DNA of 64,000 nt from Mytilus galloprovincialis. Taxonomy: Eukaryota > Mollusca > Bivalvia > Mytilida > Mytilidae. The position numbers and the translations under genes are program-made. Under the pieces are notes generated by a model. The model did no database searches. It worked only from the letters and a program-made list of their open reading frames with translations, and was not told the DNA's origin. Of this stretch, positions 1 through 11,569 are shown one piece after another. The DNA is taken from positions 16,722,646 to 16,786,645 of the forward strand of contig NC_134844.1 in the NCBI RefSeq assembly GCF_965363235.1, in the 5' to 3' direction. Position 1 is the stretch's first letter. Every line of letters begins with the position of its first letter.

Positions 1-900
1 TACAACTAATTGCAAGTTTTGATGACTTACGATAATTCAAAGCTTTTTGACGCAGCTTTATTACGCTTTATATGTGTAACTATGTAGGAATAAAAGGAGG
101 TAGCAACCCAAATGCAAAAATAACCAAAAGATATTTAACATAAAAGATCAACATGAGAAGCAATATGATGTGGATTTATTTATTTTCATGGGTACCATTT
201 TTTGTGAATTTAGGAAAACTTGCATGTACATGGATAGTTAAATTTGAGGTTTTGCCGAATTTTGCATAAAAGCTATAGACAATTTCATAAATTTTGTTAT
301 TTGTTGAAAATTTAATTTTGTGGTTCACCTTTACCCATGAATCAACGAAAATTGGTATCCAACGAAAAATAAGGAATTGACAGTAACAGGTTCTAAATCT
401 GCCAGGGTCTACAGAAATGAAGTGAAACAGAAACAATTAAAGATTTGCCATCAACATCATATTGTTTAAATAAAAAGAGTCCAAAAAAGGGGGGTAGATA
501 AACACATAGACATGACATAAGACAAACGTCGACGAGGATATCACTGAGTAAAAGTGAAGTCTTCAATAAAAATAATTAAATTTATCATTCCCTTTCGATG
601 ATATATACTGCCGATATTTTCAATTTTCCAAAGTAAACGGTTAATCTTTGATTATTAATTATTATAGACCAACTAGATCTAGTGAAACATCTTGTTGTAC
701 TGAAGAAGAAAACACTTCAATTGTTTTATGATAACGCTATATTAGAAGTTTGAATACAAAGCTACTTAGGTACTTCATTTTTGACAAAAGTTGGGATGGA
801 CTGAAATTCAACTTTTAAATGTCATTTTGTAATCTAAGCTGTTTAAAGTCACACGAATTATTATCTTCTAAACTTTGTCTGAGTACTATAGTAATTACAT
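1..900. other. Non-coding, nothing recognised
   Basis: AT-rich sequence with many stops in every frame. I see no exon, RNA gene or repeat that I can support. Confidence 0.5.
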
Positions 901-1996
901 GGTTTGTTCCTTGAATGCCAACATCCTTTGATCTACCGACAATTTACCTGTAAATTTATGTTGGCATTCGAGGAATAGGTGTAAGTAGTTATCACATCAA
1001 AAGTACATGCTAATCAAAACAATCATACTAATTAAACAGATAGGTAAATTGCAGGTAGCTAAATCTAATTCCTGTTTGTCAAGTTGTTGAAAATCATTTG
1101 TTGCTGTTACTGCTTGAACAGATATGGATTCTTGTAAAATGAAACTTTGAAAAGTGTTGCATCACAGGGTCAACACAAGCATATTGAGAGAAATTCCAGT
1201 TTGCACAAGTTCTACAATAGCCTCTTTGAACTTTTTTTTTACTATATTTCTATAGTTGTGTGTGCTGTAATAAACTACCATATAACTTCAGGAAATTTCT
1301 TTAAACTTTGTATGACGTGTTAGATTACTATGTTTTATTTTGATCAGTTTGTTCAGGATATTTTGCCTGGTAATAATATTATTAGGTTTTAATTATAATT
1401 AGGTTTTAATTATAATTGCAACTCATCTGAATTCTTGTTACCCTATGTTATAGATTTTCTTGAAACTTTGTAGAGTTTCCATCTGGCATGTCTAGGAAAT
1501 AATCAAATTTACTTTTAAATTATCATTTCTGATGATTTTTAAAGTTTAATCAATAGTTCAATTTAAATCTTCATATTGTTCATATTAACCATATAATTTA
1601 AAATGATATGGAATTAAATAAATCTCTTATGTCCTTTTTTTAGTTTGAAATAATTGTATTTAACTAAAATTTCTTCAATATTTCTAATACATGTATTTCT
1701 TATGTTAATTAACATTTTAATTGCCAATGTACTTTTTTAATAAAAAGTTTTAATTTTATTATTTTATTTTTTTTATTTTAAATTAATAATAATTCTTACC
1801 CTAAAATCTACAATTTTCATATAAAAAAATGATAAAATGTTGCAATTCTATCAAGTTCACTAATTGTTTTTACATGTTTAACAGTTAAATACTTGTAAAA
1901 ACACCTATTGTTATTATATAAACATCTATTGAAATAATTTTGTTGGCATTCAAGGAATAGATAACATATAAAATGTTGGCATTCAAGGAAGACACC
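901..1996. mobile_element. Non-autonomous terminal-inverted-repeat DNA element
   Basis: The ends are inverted repeats of 24 bases with about 22 matches; the inner 18 (907-924 and 1973-1990) match perfectly and contain TTCCTTGAATGCCAACAT. The element is flanked by an 8-bp direct repeat, AATTACAT (893-900 and 1997-2004). Two further copies of the motif lie inside, at 958-975 (one change) and 1941-1957. There is no transposase frame, so it is a MITE-like deletion derivative. An 8-bp duplication fits hAT, P or Merlin families. Confidence 0.7.
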
Positions 1997-2890
1997 AATT
2001 ACATGTGTTATTATGTGAAAAAGCTATTTTTTAACTGAATATGATGACTCGATCTCTAAGTAAAACGTGATCAAGTATAATAGCACTTGTATACCAAAAC
2101 AGTTTATCTAACTAACAATTTAATTAACCGGTTATAATTTACTTAAGTTTTTAATTCATTAAGCTATTACTCTTGACTATTGGTTCGTTTAATCCGTCCA
2201 CCAAAACAAGACTTATTTAATGAAACTAAATAAATACAATTTAATTCATTTCTATTAGGCAAAGAGTTAGCATCGCTTTTAGAAATCGTGACGTGTTTTA
2301 TAACACAAAGCAAGAAAAAAAACCATTTGTTTTATTTCAGAATGAAATAATTTTGACTACTTGGATTATAAGTTCATGTTAATGGTATGATATATAAATA
2401 TATTTAATTTTTCGATATTTTTAAAAACTTTATTTTCTTTTAATTATCTTCGATATAAAAATAAGGAGTTATGGTATGATTGTCAATGAAACAAGTACCC
2501 ACATAAGTGCAAATGAAATAGATGTGAACGAAATGTTTATTTAGCAATTAAATATAATATATATATATATATTAGTTTGTTTCAATTATACATACACTCA
2601 CATAGTTTGATTTTTCGACCCACATGGTTCAAACTGACGGAAATATTTAAAAAAAAAAAAAAAGAAATTACAAGGATAAATAGTTGAAATAAAGGATTTC
2701 TTCTAGAAAAAAAGGGCCGATGATAAGTAGTAGTAATGTATTGAAATTGACAGAAAAGTGAAACGTCCAGCAAGTACCAGATTTCATATGGTTACACAGA
2801 TTACAAGTAGTTAAATGATATATTTAGCCTTGAATATCAACTTCAAGCGTACGAATTTCTGCTCCATAAATTGACTAAAATAAGACAAAA
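1997..2890. other. Upstream region of copy A
   Basis: Holds an AT dinucleotide run near 2556-2572 and a short match to the 'ggtatgattgtcaatga' mussel repeat near 2474. I could not identify a promoter or an upstream micro-exon for copy A. Confidence 0.4.
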
Positions 2891-3092
2891 ATGTCGACTT
2901 CTTTTCAGGATAGACCCTCCTCATCCCTTTCTACATCAAGCATGCGACCCATCGATATCAACTCCGCTCATTATTATGATAAGGTAATCAGTGTTATAAC
3001 AAAGAAACCCAGCGACAGATCAAATGGTGATATAAGCCAAATCAAATCATGGTTTCAAAAGAAGTCGGATTTATTTAACCAGCTAAATGACG
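2891..3092 (+). CDS. Copy A exon 1
   Basis: Starts at the ATG at 2891 and ends before gtaagt at 3093, phase 1. It encodes the N-terminal region with HYYDKVISVI and the conserved WFQKKSDLFNQLND helix. The first 18 bases end in cttttcag, so the real exon may begin at 2909 (in frame) and be spliced to an exon I could not find. Confidence 0.8.
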
Positions 3093-6000
3093 GTAAGTAA
3101 TACAACCTTTAGAAACCATGTGTGATTGTTGATGTTAAATCCCCTTTTTCATGATTGTTTCCCGTTTTCTAGAGAAAACAAAATTGCAAATAATTATAAA
3201 TTATGAAAGAGGTATATATGCATGTGTAGAGTTTAATTCTCAGTATCTTTTTTAAAATAAAGAGACCATTTTCAAAATAGCATTGAATCCTTACCAAAGC
3301 AGACATGGTTAAATGCTGTTTTCAGCTCGTTCGTCGGGTTGATATTACTTTAACACATTACCGTTTCCATTCATAATATTATTATAGCTTCTGACATTTT
3401 CAAGATTTGACGGAATTGGAAATGTTAAACTTTGTAAATAGCTTAAAGCTGATAATTTGATGTTTTATGGTATTCTGAGTATTGGTCGAGAAAATGGCTA
3501 AACATTTGAAACAAAAAACCCATATAAACCAAAGCAACGTGTGCTTCATACTACATTTGAGAGACATTTTAAACTATTTGGTTTAATATCTTCTTCAACG
3601 TAAAATTTTACAAAAAATATAAATTACAGAAAACCATACAAAACTTTCGATGATTTAGTTTTCAAAAATGTCTTTTAAAAATGTAAAAGTATGGGTGCTG
3701 AACTATATAGCTATTGACTTTCTGAGCATGCTATATAAACTAAAGGATAGCACATCTTCATTTTTTACGGAAATGTTGTTTACGGAGACTGGAAATTTGG
3801 AAACGATCCGAGTAAAAAAACTAATCGATTCTTTATATAAACTTATTCTAAAAGGTTACCTATGGAACACTGTAATAAGTTCTTTGAATATTGTTTTTTT
3901 TTTTTGGTAATAAACTATTGATTTTGTTATCAGTAAATTAAAATCAAGCTACATATTATTGTTATATACATATGCACATTCATGGCTCTACAACCTGTCG
4001 ATACCTACATATATTGGAATAATACAAGGTCATGATTTTCTCTGACTTTTTATGACGAAATCCAATGAATGTTGGATGTGTACTGATTGGTAAGATTTAG
4101 TCTTAGATGCATTATTATTTTTATAAGTTTAAGTTTTGAACAAGCTGTCAGTAACTGCGAGTACCCTCAAATATGTACTTAGCGTATTTTTGTTATGGGG
4201 ATGTATAAGTACCCATCTACGTCCGCATAATGTTTTAGTTAGATGTATATTTATTTGTATTCATCTAATGATGTAAACCTTTTTTAAATATTTTTTATAA
4301 TGTGATCTTATATTGTTAAACCACTGTTCTTGGTTAGGGGAGCATTGATGCCTTCAAACAAGTTAAACCCCTTCAAATATGCATTTTTTTCCAAAGCCAG
4401 AAGACAGTAATTCAAGGGTTGTCGTTTGTTGCTGTCACGGTTACAATTTCTTTTGTTTTTCGTACATCATTTTGTATATAAATTAGAACGTTAGTTTAAT
4501 CGTTTGAATTTATTTACATAAGTCTAATTTCGGGGCTTTTTATAGCTGAAAATCATGTAAAAATAAGAAACTCTACTGAAAATTGTAATATCAGTCACGG
4601 TCCATACAGACCATTTCTGATATGGTTGATAAAAATATGATATATATTTCATTCATATCAAAACCCATATCAGATTGAACCGTTGAACCTCTCGAATTAT
4701 ATATATTTCATTGTGTGGAAAGCACAATTTGATGTCGTGTATATATTTCCTTTCAGAAATAATCCACGACTTGGTGAAAAATTGTGAATTTATGAAAACT
4801 GAACGCGACTTTCTTCTCATCGAGCAAGGCGAAAAAGGCGACTGGTGAGTTTATTTTTGTGCTTATAACATCCTAACTACTTTCATAATATCTGTAACCG
4901 TATGTTGTGTGTATAGTTGTGAAACTTGTAATATAGTATCTGCTGTGATGACACGAAAATGCGAGTTTGTTTTTTCATTTCATCTAAATAGAGCTGCCGT
5001 ATGGTAAAATTAATAAACTTGAATGAACAATGCTGTAAATAATTTACATTAGAAACTTTTATAAAGACGTAGAGAGACTATTTTATGGTTGAAATCATTT
5101 AGTCCATTTTATGTTCAAAATATTGAGTTATTATTTTCTTCAGCTTCTTCATCATATTGCATGGATCCGTATCTATATATATAAATACCACTCTGGAACT
5201 AGAAAAAGATTTACCTGATGTCTCCAGAAATCCAGACCCACTGGCAGAAAGGAGGGAGAGCATGGGTAAAGTAGAGGATGAAAAAATCAAAGAATTAGAT
5301 CGATCAAAGTATGGCATATATGTGGGAGAAATAGGCAAGACTTTAACACATATTTGTACTGTTACCAGTAACTGTTACAACATATATTTCAAACAAACAA
5401 AAAAGACACTTTCTATACTCTTAGTTAAAAGATTGGTAACCAATAATATGACGCGTGAGAGCATAAAAATCAACAAGCGTCAACATAAAACAACCATAAC
5501 GGTATTCTAAGCAATTGTACACGCTTAGATTTATTTACATGTAATGAATTTGAAATTTACAAACAAATTCGTTCCTATACCAATATCGAAAAACTGTTTA
5601 TAATAATTGACGGATGGTATCCTCTGGTGCTCATTAACCCCCATCAGCAGTACTAACAAAGTTGAAATACAGAATTTTGGGTCACTGGATGAGCCAAGAT
5701 AAATATTAATAACGACTTGAAATGGCAGAAAACATGCGCATGCATTTCTAAAATAATCGTCTGATTTGCCAAATATCATGGTTTACTTAATGGCGGGTAA
5801 AAAATACACTTATACTAATAAAACAAATGCAGCTCAATAACAGATTTTTAATATGCTTACTAAAAGCAAAACTTTAATAAGAACTTTTTTTCTTCTTTAG
5901 AATGTGGCAAAAGCTTTGGAGAACTTGCACTTATAAACGCCGACAGCGTTAGAAATGCCACAATAATCACAGACGAGACTACAGATTTGATTGTAATTGG

Positions 6001-9000
6001 TAGAGACCTGTACAACAGATGTATTAAGTCTTTCCATGCTAAGGAATTTGCTGAAAGGAAACAGTTTGTCGAAAGTAATCCTTTATTTGACAAATGGCAT
6101 CCAAAGTATAAAAAACAACTCGCAATGAGCTTGAAGAAGGAGAAGTTTCATTTTGAAAGCGTCATAATAAAGCAAGGAACTCGGTTTGATGGTTTACGTT
6201 TTATAATCAGGTAATCATTGCTGTTAATAAAACAGACGGGTATCTGTAGTGGTATGTAGGGGCGGATCAATTCAAAATCATTGGTCGTCAAAAGGGGGTT
6301 CCAACCCCCGGATTCACTCCCCTGGCTCCGCCACTGGTATGATTGTCAATGAGACAAACAGACTCTAAATAGTTTATATTCAAGCACTCATAAGTCACCG
6401 AATGTTTACTACATTTTAAAGCTTGCGACTACTGCTTACATAGAACTTATTGAAACCTGAGGTTTCAGAGTGAACATAAAGTACTAATACACATGAAGTT
6501 TGTTTGCAGGAAAACAACACGAGAAATGCATTATTGTGTTGAAACCAATTGTTTGCCCTCGGCTGTTTCCTGGTTTGGTCGGGTTGCTGTCTCTTCGACA
6601 CATTCTTCATGTCCATTCTCAATTTTATTTGTTCTATTACATAAGAATCAATTACATACTTTTCATACCATACACTATATTTTCAGTGGCCAGGCGAAAG
6701 TGATATCAGATCCATTCCAGCATTCTACGCAATATTCTCACTTCTATCCTTTACCAAACATTGAAGACTTGAAGAAGGAAGAAGCACGCGAATCACTTAG
6801 AAGGTATATAGAACACTCGCTTTGTTACTGAATTAAACAACAATGTGTCCATAGTACACGGATGCCCCCACTCGAACTATCATTTTCTATGTTCAGTGGA
6901 CAGTGAAATAGGGATAAGAAATCTAATTCGGCATTTAAATTAGAAAAATCATATCATAGGAAACATGTGTACTAAGTTTCAAGTTGATTGGACTTCAACT
7001 TCATAAAAAAATACCACAACCAATAACTTTAACCTCATGCGGTACAGACAGACTAATAACTTTAACCTCAAGCGGGACAGACAGACGAACGGACGAATGG
7101 ACCCACAGACCAGAAAACATAATGCCCCTCTACAATCGTAGGTGGGGTATAACAAATGAATTATGAGGGGACAATACTGATCAAAACTAGCCATAACAGG
7201 ATTTAAATATATTCTATTTTAGAACTAATATTTGAGCGCCAAATCATTTAAATAACTTGTTTGCTACACATTCTTGACCAATTCTTTTTTTTACTATAAA
7301 GGATATACTGTAAACTTATTTAAGATAGAACGACATTAGTTTGACGAATTATAATCACTAGATTAGCTTGGGATCAAGTGAAACAATCTTTAAAGTAGGA
7401 TCTATATATAGCAAAATGTTTGCCAATACTGAGGAAATGGCTCATTGTTAACATATATATATACAAATAAGTTAATAACTTTTAGCGCGGGCGGGCATGA
7501 CATGTCAATATTACATATCGATTTCGATGTAAAAGAGGGGCGAAATATACCAGAGGGATAGTCAAATTCATAGATTGAAAATAAACTGACAACGCCATGG
7601 CTAAAAATAAAAAGACAAACAGACAAATAATAGTACAGAAGACAAAACATAGAAAACTAACGACAAAGCAACACGAACCACACCCAAAACTGGGGGTGAT
7701 CTCAGGTGCTCTGGAAGGATAAGCAGATCCTGCTCCACATGTGGCACCCAAAACCATTTTATATCAAGACGAGCCGACATGCACATTCAGCCATTTAAAA
7801 ACAACACAATGATTTTTTATTTTCGTTTAAATATAAGGTAATAACTACAAGGTTGCTTAAATCTGATTGGTGGTTTAGTGTGTCTATTGTTTCCAGCAAT
7901 GGTATACTTTGGTCTAGAGCTACCCGAATCTGAACCTTTCTGTGGCACTGAGATCTCGTTCTTGGTGGGGTTCCTGTTTTTAAATCTTTAGTTTTCTATA
8001 TAATATATGTTTTGTGGACTTGTTTGTCTTTTTATCTTGTTACTTATTGTACGATTTTAATATGTTTAGTTAGTCGAATTCTATTGTTCTGTTAGTATTT
8101 TAGCATCTCTTAATAGGGGAATACATAAGAAAGAAAAGTGTTTTTGATTCGTAATATAAGTGCTTTTTATAGCTTGATATACGGCTTGAGTCAGTTTGCT
8201 AATTGCCGAAGGACATACGGTGACTTATAATTGTTAACTTCATATGCAATCAAACCTACCACATCTTCGGTGGTTTTTTTTATTGTGATATAATTTTATG
8301 TTTAGTTATTGGTCTTTTCAAAGACTTATGATTGTTATTTTTTTTAAATAGGGAACTAAGTGCACTTACAGGTGCCAATGGTTTAAAACAAAACCGTATA
8401 AGCAGACCGAAATCGTCCCTTAATGTTTATACCAGCAGCGAGTCCTCCTCCCCACGAGCGAGGTCAACAAGTGGTAGACGGTCACCATTACCAACACGTC
8501 GTCAACTAGAATTCTGTTTGGTAGCCCCTCAAGAAATATTAGGTAAGATATTAGTATTAAGTGTCATTATATACTTTATGGTTGAACGTCCCTTTGTTCT
8601 ACACTCTTTTCTCATTTTGCCAATTTCTTCATTTTTGTCTCGCTGGACGAGCCACTAGTGGTAAGTTAATGATAATTGGTATGCAGTTGAATAGCATTGG
8701 CATTTCTCATTTCCATGGAGAGCATTTAGTCCCATCCCCTACGTCATTGTCAATTGACTTTGAAATATTTGCATAGTTTTCATTTATTAGTTTGTGAAAT
8801 GGTCAGTTTATGGGGAACCACTATTGGTAGGTCAAAGATATTTGGTATGCCGTTGTATTAGCATTGACACATCTCATTACTATGGATATTATCGGACCCA
8901 GCCCCCTCAAATATAGGTGTTTTTTTTTTTAAATGTTGTAATGTTTACATGTTTTAGTTTGAGTTTAGGTTTGTTTAACTACTTATGATAAGTCAATGGT

Positions 9001-10758
9001 ATTTGGTATGCGTTGTATTAGCATTTTCATCTAGATTGTTTAGCCATGTACCTTCAGTCATGGTTCATTGACTTTAAATATTTGCAAATCTTACATTTTA
9101 AAGTGTTGCTATTTTAATTTCAACATTTGCATTATCGAAATTACCAAAAACCGAGACATATCTCTGTGATAACAGTTTATTAAATTGCGTCCGTTATTCT
9201 GTATTATGTAAATTCCATTCAAGTCATCATTTCATGCCAATCGATCGAACGTTATTTTGAACTGATGTGTATTGTTAATTAGAACCATTGTACTCCTTTC
9301 TTCAGTTTGGGTTGAGATTTTCAGATGACAAGCGTTTCGGACGCACAAAGTGTTTTTTTCGTTTCTTTAGAATATATGATATATCTTTCCTTTATTTTAA
9401 AGTTTTGAAGGAAATAAAAGTGTTTTATCAAATCGCTCAACACGTGTAAACGTTTTTAATGTTTAGAATTCATGGTCAAAATAGATAGGTTAGACTTTCT
9501 AAAAGATGATACAGCTATGAACTATATATTGCATAGTACTTAATAAAACTCACCTCAGCTATTGAAACCCTGAACTTGATTCTCACAAATACATCCCAAA
9601 CTGAAAATTATAACAGACTCTAATTGTGATTTGCGAGACAAATGTGATCTGGTTACAAATTAATAGGAGCAACGAAGTCAAATGTTTGAATCAAACAACA
9701 AACTATGAAAACACAGAAAAAGCATGTAGAATCTCACTGTAAGAAACTATAAAAGTGTTTCTGGCGTACAAAATATAAGCTGGTATCTTTAATGAGTATT
9801 TTTAAATACCTACATACAGTGAAAATCAACAAGGACTTACAAAGAGAGAACACGTAACATTCACTGAGCAGCCGTATAGAGTTGGAACGAATTATTTTTA
9901 ACTGTCTTTCTGCAACATTTTTTTTCTACAAAGAAACTCAGATTGAAATCGTGTATACCAGACGAGCTTTTCGTCTTCAAAAGACTTATATCAGTGACGC
10001 TCGAATAAAAAAAGTTCAAAGGGTGAAATAGAAATCAAAGTTGAAGAGGATTGAGGACTAACAATTCCGAAATGTTTTCCCAAACACCATTTTGGCTATC
10101 CATTCCTGGAGTAGAAAATCATCAGTATTTAAACCTCCCGGGTTTTTATGCCCCATTTATGGGCATTATGTTTTCTGGTCTGTGCGTCCGTTCATCCGTC
10201 CGTTCGTCCGTTTGTCTGTCCCGCTTCAGGTTAAAGGTTTTTGGTCGAGGTAGTTTTTGATGAAGTTGAAGTTCAATCAATTTGAAACTTAGTAAACATG
10301 TTCCCTATGATATGATCATTCTAATTTTAATCCCAAATTAGAGATTTTATCCCATTTTCATGGTCCACTGAACATAGAAAATGATAGTGCGGATGGGGCA
10401 TCCGTGTACTTGGGACACAATCTTGTTTTAAGTATGTTAATGTCTATACATATGAATTGATTTCCATTTAGTTTTGATTTTATTTCCAGGTGATTTTGAA
10501 GTCGCTATGAATTTGAACACATTTTCATATTCTATCACATGCATGCAGGAAACAGAAATATATGTTTTGAATCAGACAAATTTTGAAAGGTTAATCGAAA
10601 AACGAAATCCTCAAGTTATTAATGTGATCAAAAATTCTGTAATGGAGAAATACTCAGTTCGAATGTCTTGGATGAAAGAAAAGAAAGACATTCCTTTGTT
10701 CCGTTATTTACTATATAAGACTGAAGAGAAAGAAAGAAGAAAGAAACAAAAAAAGTGA
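2891..10758 (+). CDS. Copy A: cyclic-nucleotide-binding domain protein, CNBD2-like, 7 exons
   Basis: Spliced CDS: 2891-3092, 4757-4844, 5144-5334, 5901-6210, 6687-6803, 8352-8542, 10490-10758. These join into one open frame of 1368 nt (455 aa plus stop), with phases matching its two downstream paralogs. Residues 45-195 form a cyclic-nucleotide-binding domain: EQGEKGD, FFIILHGSVSIYI, then GKSFGELAL with E168 and R178, the residues that normally hold ribose and cyclic phosphate. A second, weaker domain starts near NPLFDKW, reaches RFDGLRFII, is broken by a Ser/Arg-rich linker, and resumes at the last exon (LGDFEVAMNL). The C-terminus is a basic Lys/Arg/Glu helix. The family match is to animal CNBD2 (mouse CRIS binds cAMP and is needed for normal sperm function); CNBD1 or a RAPGEF-type domain are alternatives. 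The intron after exon 3 is GC-AG. The start ATG could instead lie upstream, because an acceptor-like cttttcag sits at 2901-2908. Confidence 0.85.
4416..4552 (-). repeat. Mytilid dispersed repeat fragment (family R2)
   Basis: Contains gtcgtttgttgctgtcacgg and cggggctttttatagctga, matching in the reverse sense the unit seen more fully at 41560-41812. It lies in copy A intron 1. Confidence 0.6.
4757..4844 (+). CDS. Copy A exon 2
   Basis: 88 nt between tttcag and gtgagt. It encodes EIIHDLVKNCEFM through IEQGEKGD, the start of the first binding domain. It has the same length (88 nt) as its counterparts in copies B and C. Confidence 0.9.
5144..5334 (+). CDS. Copy A exon 3, ends in a GC donor
   Basis: Follows ttcttcag. 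It encodes FFIILHGSVSIYI, a variable acidic loop, and DRSKYGIYVGEI. There is no GT at the end: the junction is ATAG followed by gcaagac, the standard form of a GC donor. Splicing there to 5901 restores the frame shared with both paralogs. Confidence 0.85.
5901..6210 (+). CDS. Copy A exon 4
   Basis: 310 nt between ttctttag and gtaatc; the same length in all three genes. It carries the phosphate-binding cassette GKSFGELALINADSVRNA, the C-helix region and the first strands of the second domain (RFDGLRFII). Confidence 0.93.
6255..6345. repeat. GC-rich foldback-like repeat fragment
   Basis: ggggcggatc on the left and ggctccgccactgg on the right, around gggggttccaacccccgg, make an imperfect hairpin. 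It resembles the 'ggaacccccttt' repeat at 32000-32100. Confidence 0.45.
6545..6630 (+). repeat. Dispersed repeat fragment (family R4)
   Basis: Contains ctcggctgtttcctggtttg and gtcgggttgctgtctct. A related stretch is at 53150-53200. It lies in copy A intron 4 and makes misleading open frames there. Confidence 0.5.
6687..6803 (+). CDS. Copy A exon 5
   Basis: 117 nt between ttttcag and gtatat; the same length in all three genes. It encodes SGQAKVISDP, a conserved YPLPNIEDL stretch and a charged helix ending ESLRR. Confidence 0.9.
6842..7165 (-). repeat. Dispersed repeat R1, inverted copy
   Basis: Reverse-oriented copy of the unit at 10140-10435. Both hold tgttcagtggac / gtccactgaaca, gaccagaaaacataatgccc / its complement, and a run of 'cgttcgtccgt' type. 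It lies in copy A intron 5. Confidence 0.75.
7545..7765 (-). mobile_element. Retroelement 3' tail fragment
   Basis: Contains ggtgatctcaggtgctctgg, gcagatcctgctccacatgt and acaacgccatggctaaaaat, the reverse complement of the tail that follows the reverse-transcriptase-like frame at 13.6-14.0 kb. It is a fossil fragment in copy A intron 5. Confidence 0.65.
7945..8055 (+). mobile_element. Retroelement 3' tail fragment, second
   Basis: Contains ttggtggggttcctg and tagttttctat, similar to part of the tail at 14170-14230. It is short and degraded, and lies opposite in sense to 7545-7765. Confidence 0.4.
8352..8542 (+). CDS. Copy A exon 6, variable linker
   Basis: 191 nt between taaatag and gtaaga. 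It encodes a Ser/Arg/Pro-rich linker with SSPRARSTSGRRSP, then a conserved end, LEFCLVAPQEILG. This is the exon whose length and sequence differ most between the three copies (191, 146, 164 nt). Confidence 0.85.
8640..9110 (+). repeat. Degenerate tandem repeat, about three units of 150-180 bp
   Basis: Each unit has (a) gtaagttaatgataattggt-like start, (b) ggtatgc-gttg-at-tagcatt, (c) tctcatt-c-atgga, and units 1 and 3 have (d) attgactttgaaatatttgc-like end. Units start near 8655, 8828 and 8990. The array is in copy A intron 6. Confidence 0.6.
9945..10060 (-). repeat. Dispersed repeat fragment (cgcgcgtct family)
   Basis: Contains accagacgagcttttcgtct and agtgacgctcgaataaa, a degraded reverse copy of the family seen at 37985-38110. 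Confidence 0.5.
10140..10435 (+). repeat. Dispersed repeat R1, direct copy
   Basis: Contains gggcattatgttttctggtc, a tandem of tccgttcgtccg, and ggtccactgaacatagaaaa. It ends about 55 bases before the last exon of copy A. It is paired in inverted orientation with 6842-7165. Confidence 0.75.
10490..10758 (+). CDS. Copy A exon 7 with stop
   Basis: Follows tatttccag. It encodes DFEVAMNLNTFSYSITC, YVLNQTNFERLIEKR and a basic C-terminus, ending TGA at 10756-10758. It lacks the extra tail seen in copy B. Confidence 0.92.
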
Positions 10759-10855
10759 AAGATAAACGATTATGAAAACGCATATAAATGTTCCCGATGA
10801 TGACTTCTTGTCTACATTATTTTATTATGCTTTTACAACATACTTCTCACAGAAG

Positions 10856-10861
10856 AATAAA
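10856..10861 (+). terminator. Poly(A) signal, copy A
   Basis: AATAAA lies about 100 bases after the copy A stop codon, a plausible cleavage signal. The cleavage site itself cannot be seen. Confidence 0.5.
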
Positions 10862-10997
10862 GATGATGAAGTGTAGATCTATTTCTGGACAAGAATTATT
10901 TGTTTAAAAGTACAATATTTTCCAGCAGAAATATCTTGGCCAGTGCAAGTGGCGATAACGAGATATTTCAAATTTAAATGCATATTTACCTTTATTG

Positions 10998-11104
10998 ATA
11001 GATTATCGTTGATCATCTCAACGAGATTGATTTTCTCGCTTGAGCCGGGACGGCGAAAGCGAGAAAGGCAATCGAGTTGAGATGATCAATTAATCTGTTT
11101 ATCG
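10998..11104. repeat. Short foldback (palindromic) element
   Basis: Arms of about 50 bases: ttgatcatctcaacgagatt on the left pairs with gagttgagatgatcaatt on the right, and ttttctcgcttgagcc with ggcgaaagcgagaaa. No coding potential. Confidence 0.65.
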
Positions 11105-11569
11105 CCGCTATTTTACCTATGACGACGTTGTCAATTTCATGTAAATTTCGTTAGCAACGCCACGTGCCTGCTTAGTTTCTAGCGATAATTTTCCATCTCA
11201 AGCGAGTAGCATGATATGAAAATTATCACAAAAAAAGATCAAAGGAAAAATGCACAAAATAGCGATAAACCTTAATATCTAGTATACAATGTCTTTAAAT
11301 TTCTTAACCTTTCAGGTAATACTTTATAAAAAGTATGAACTAAAAATCATGTATTCGTTAAGTTTGCATCATTAAAATTGTAAATATTATAATAAAATGT
11401 ATTGTGCACTGAAATTATTTTCAAGTTACAGATTGTGTTAGGGACATCAAATATAGATGTCGGTGGCCGTGCTAAACTTTCGGAATCATAATTTTATAGG
11501 TTAATTTAAAACACATATATAATTGAGCAATGAATGTGGATGTTCAATTTGATGTTTTTTGTGCTTCTT

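Noticed and set aside
5335-5510. Copy A exon 3 continuing to a stop at 5510
   Set aside because: The frame stays open by chance. Copies B and C, and the in-frame continuation at 5901, support the GC donor at 5335.
6493-6831. Open frame of 112 codons overlapping copy A exon 5
   Set aside because: Its first part is intron with an R4 repeat; only the last 117 bases are exon, shown by the acceptor at 6686 and the identical exon in B and C.
7402-7786. Three overlapping minus-strand open frames
   Set aside because: They lie entirely in the retroelement tail fragment at 7545-7765 and do not resemble its coding part.
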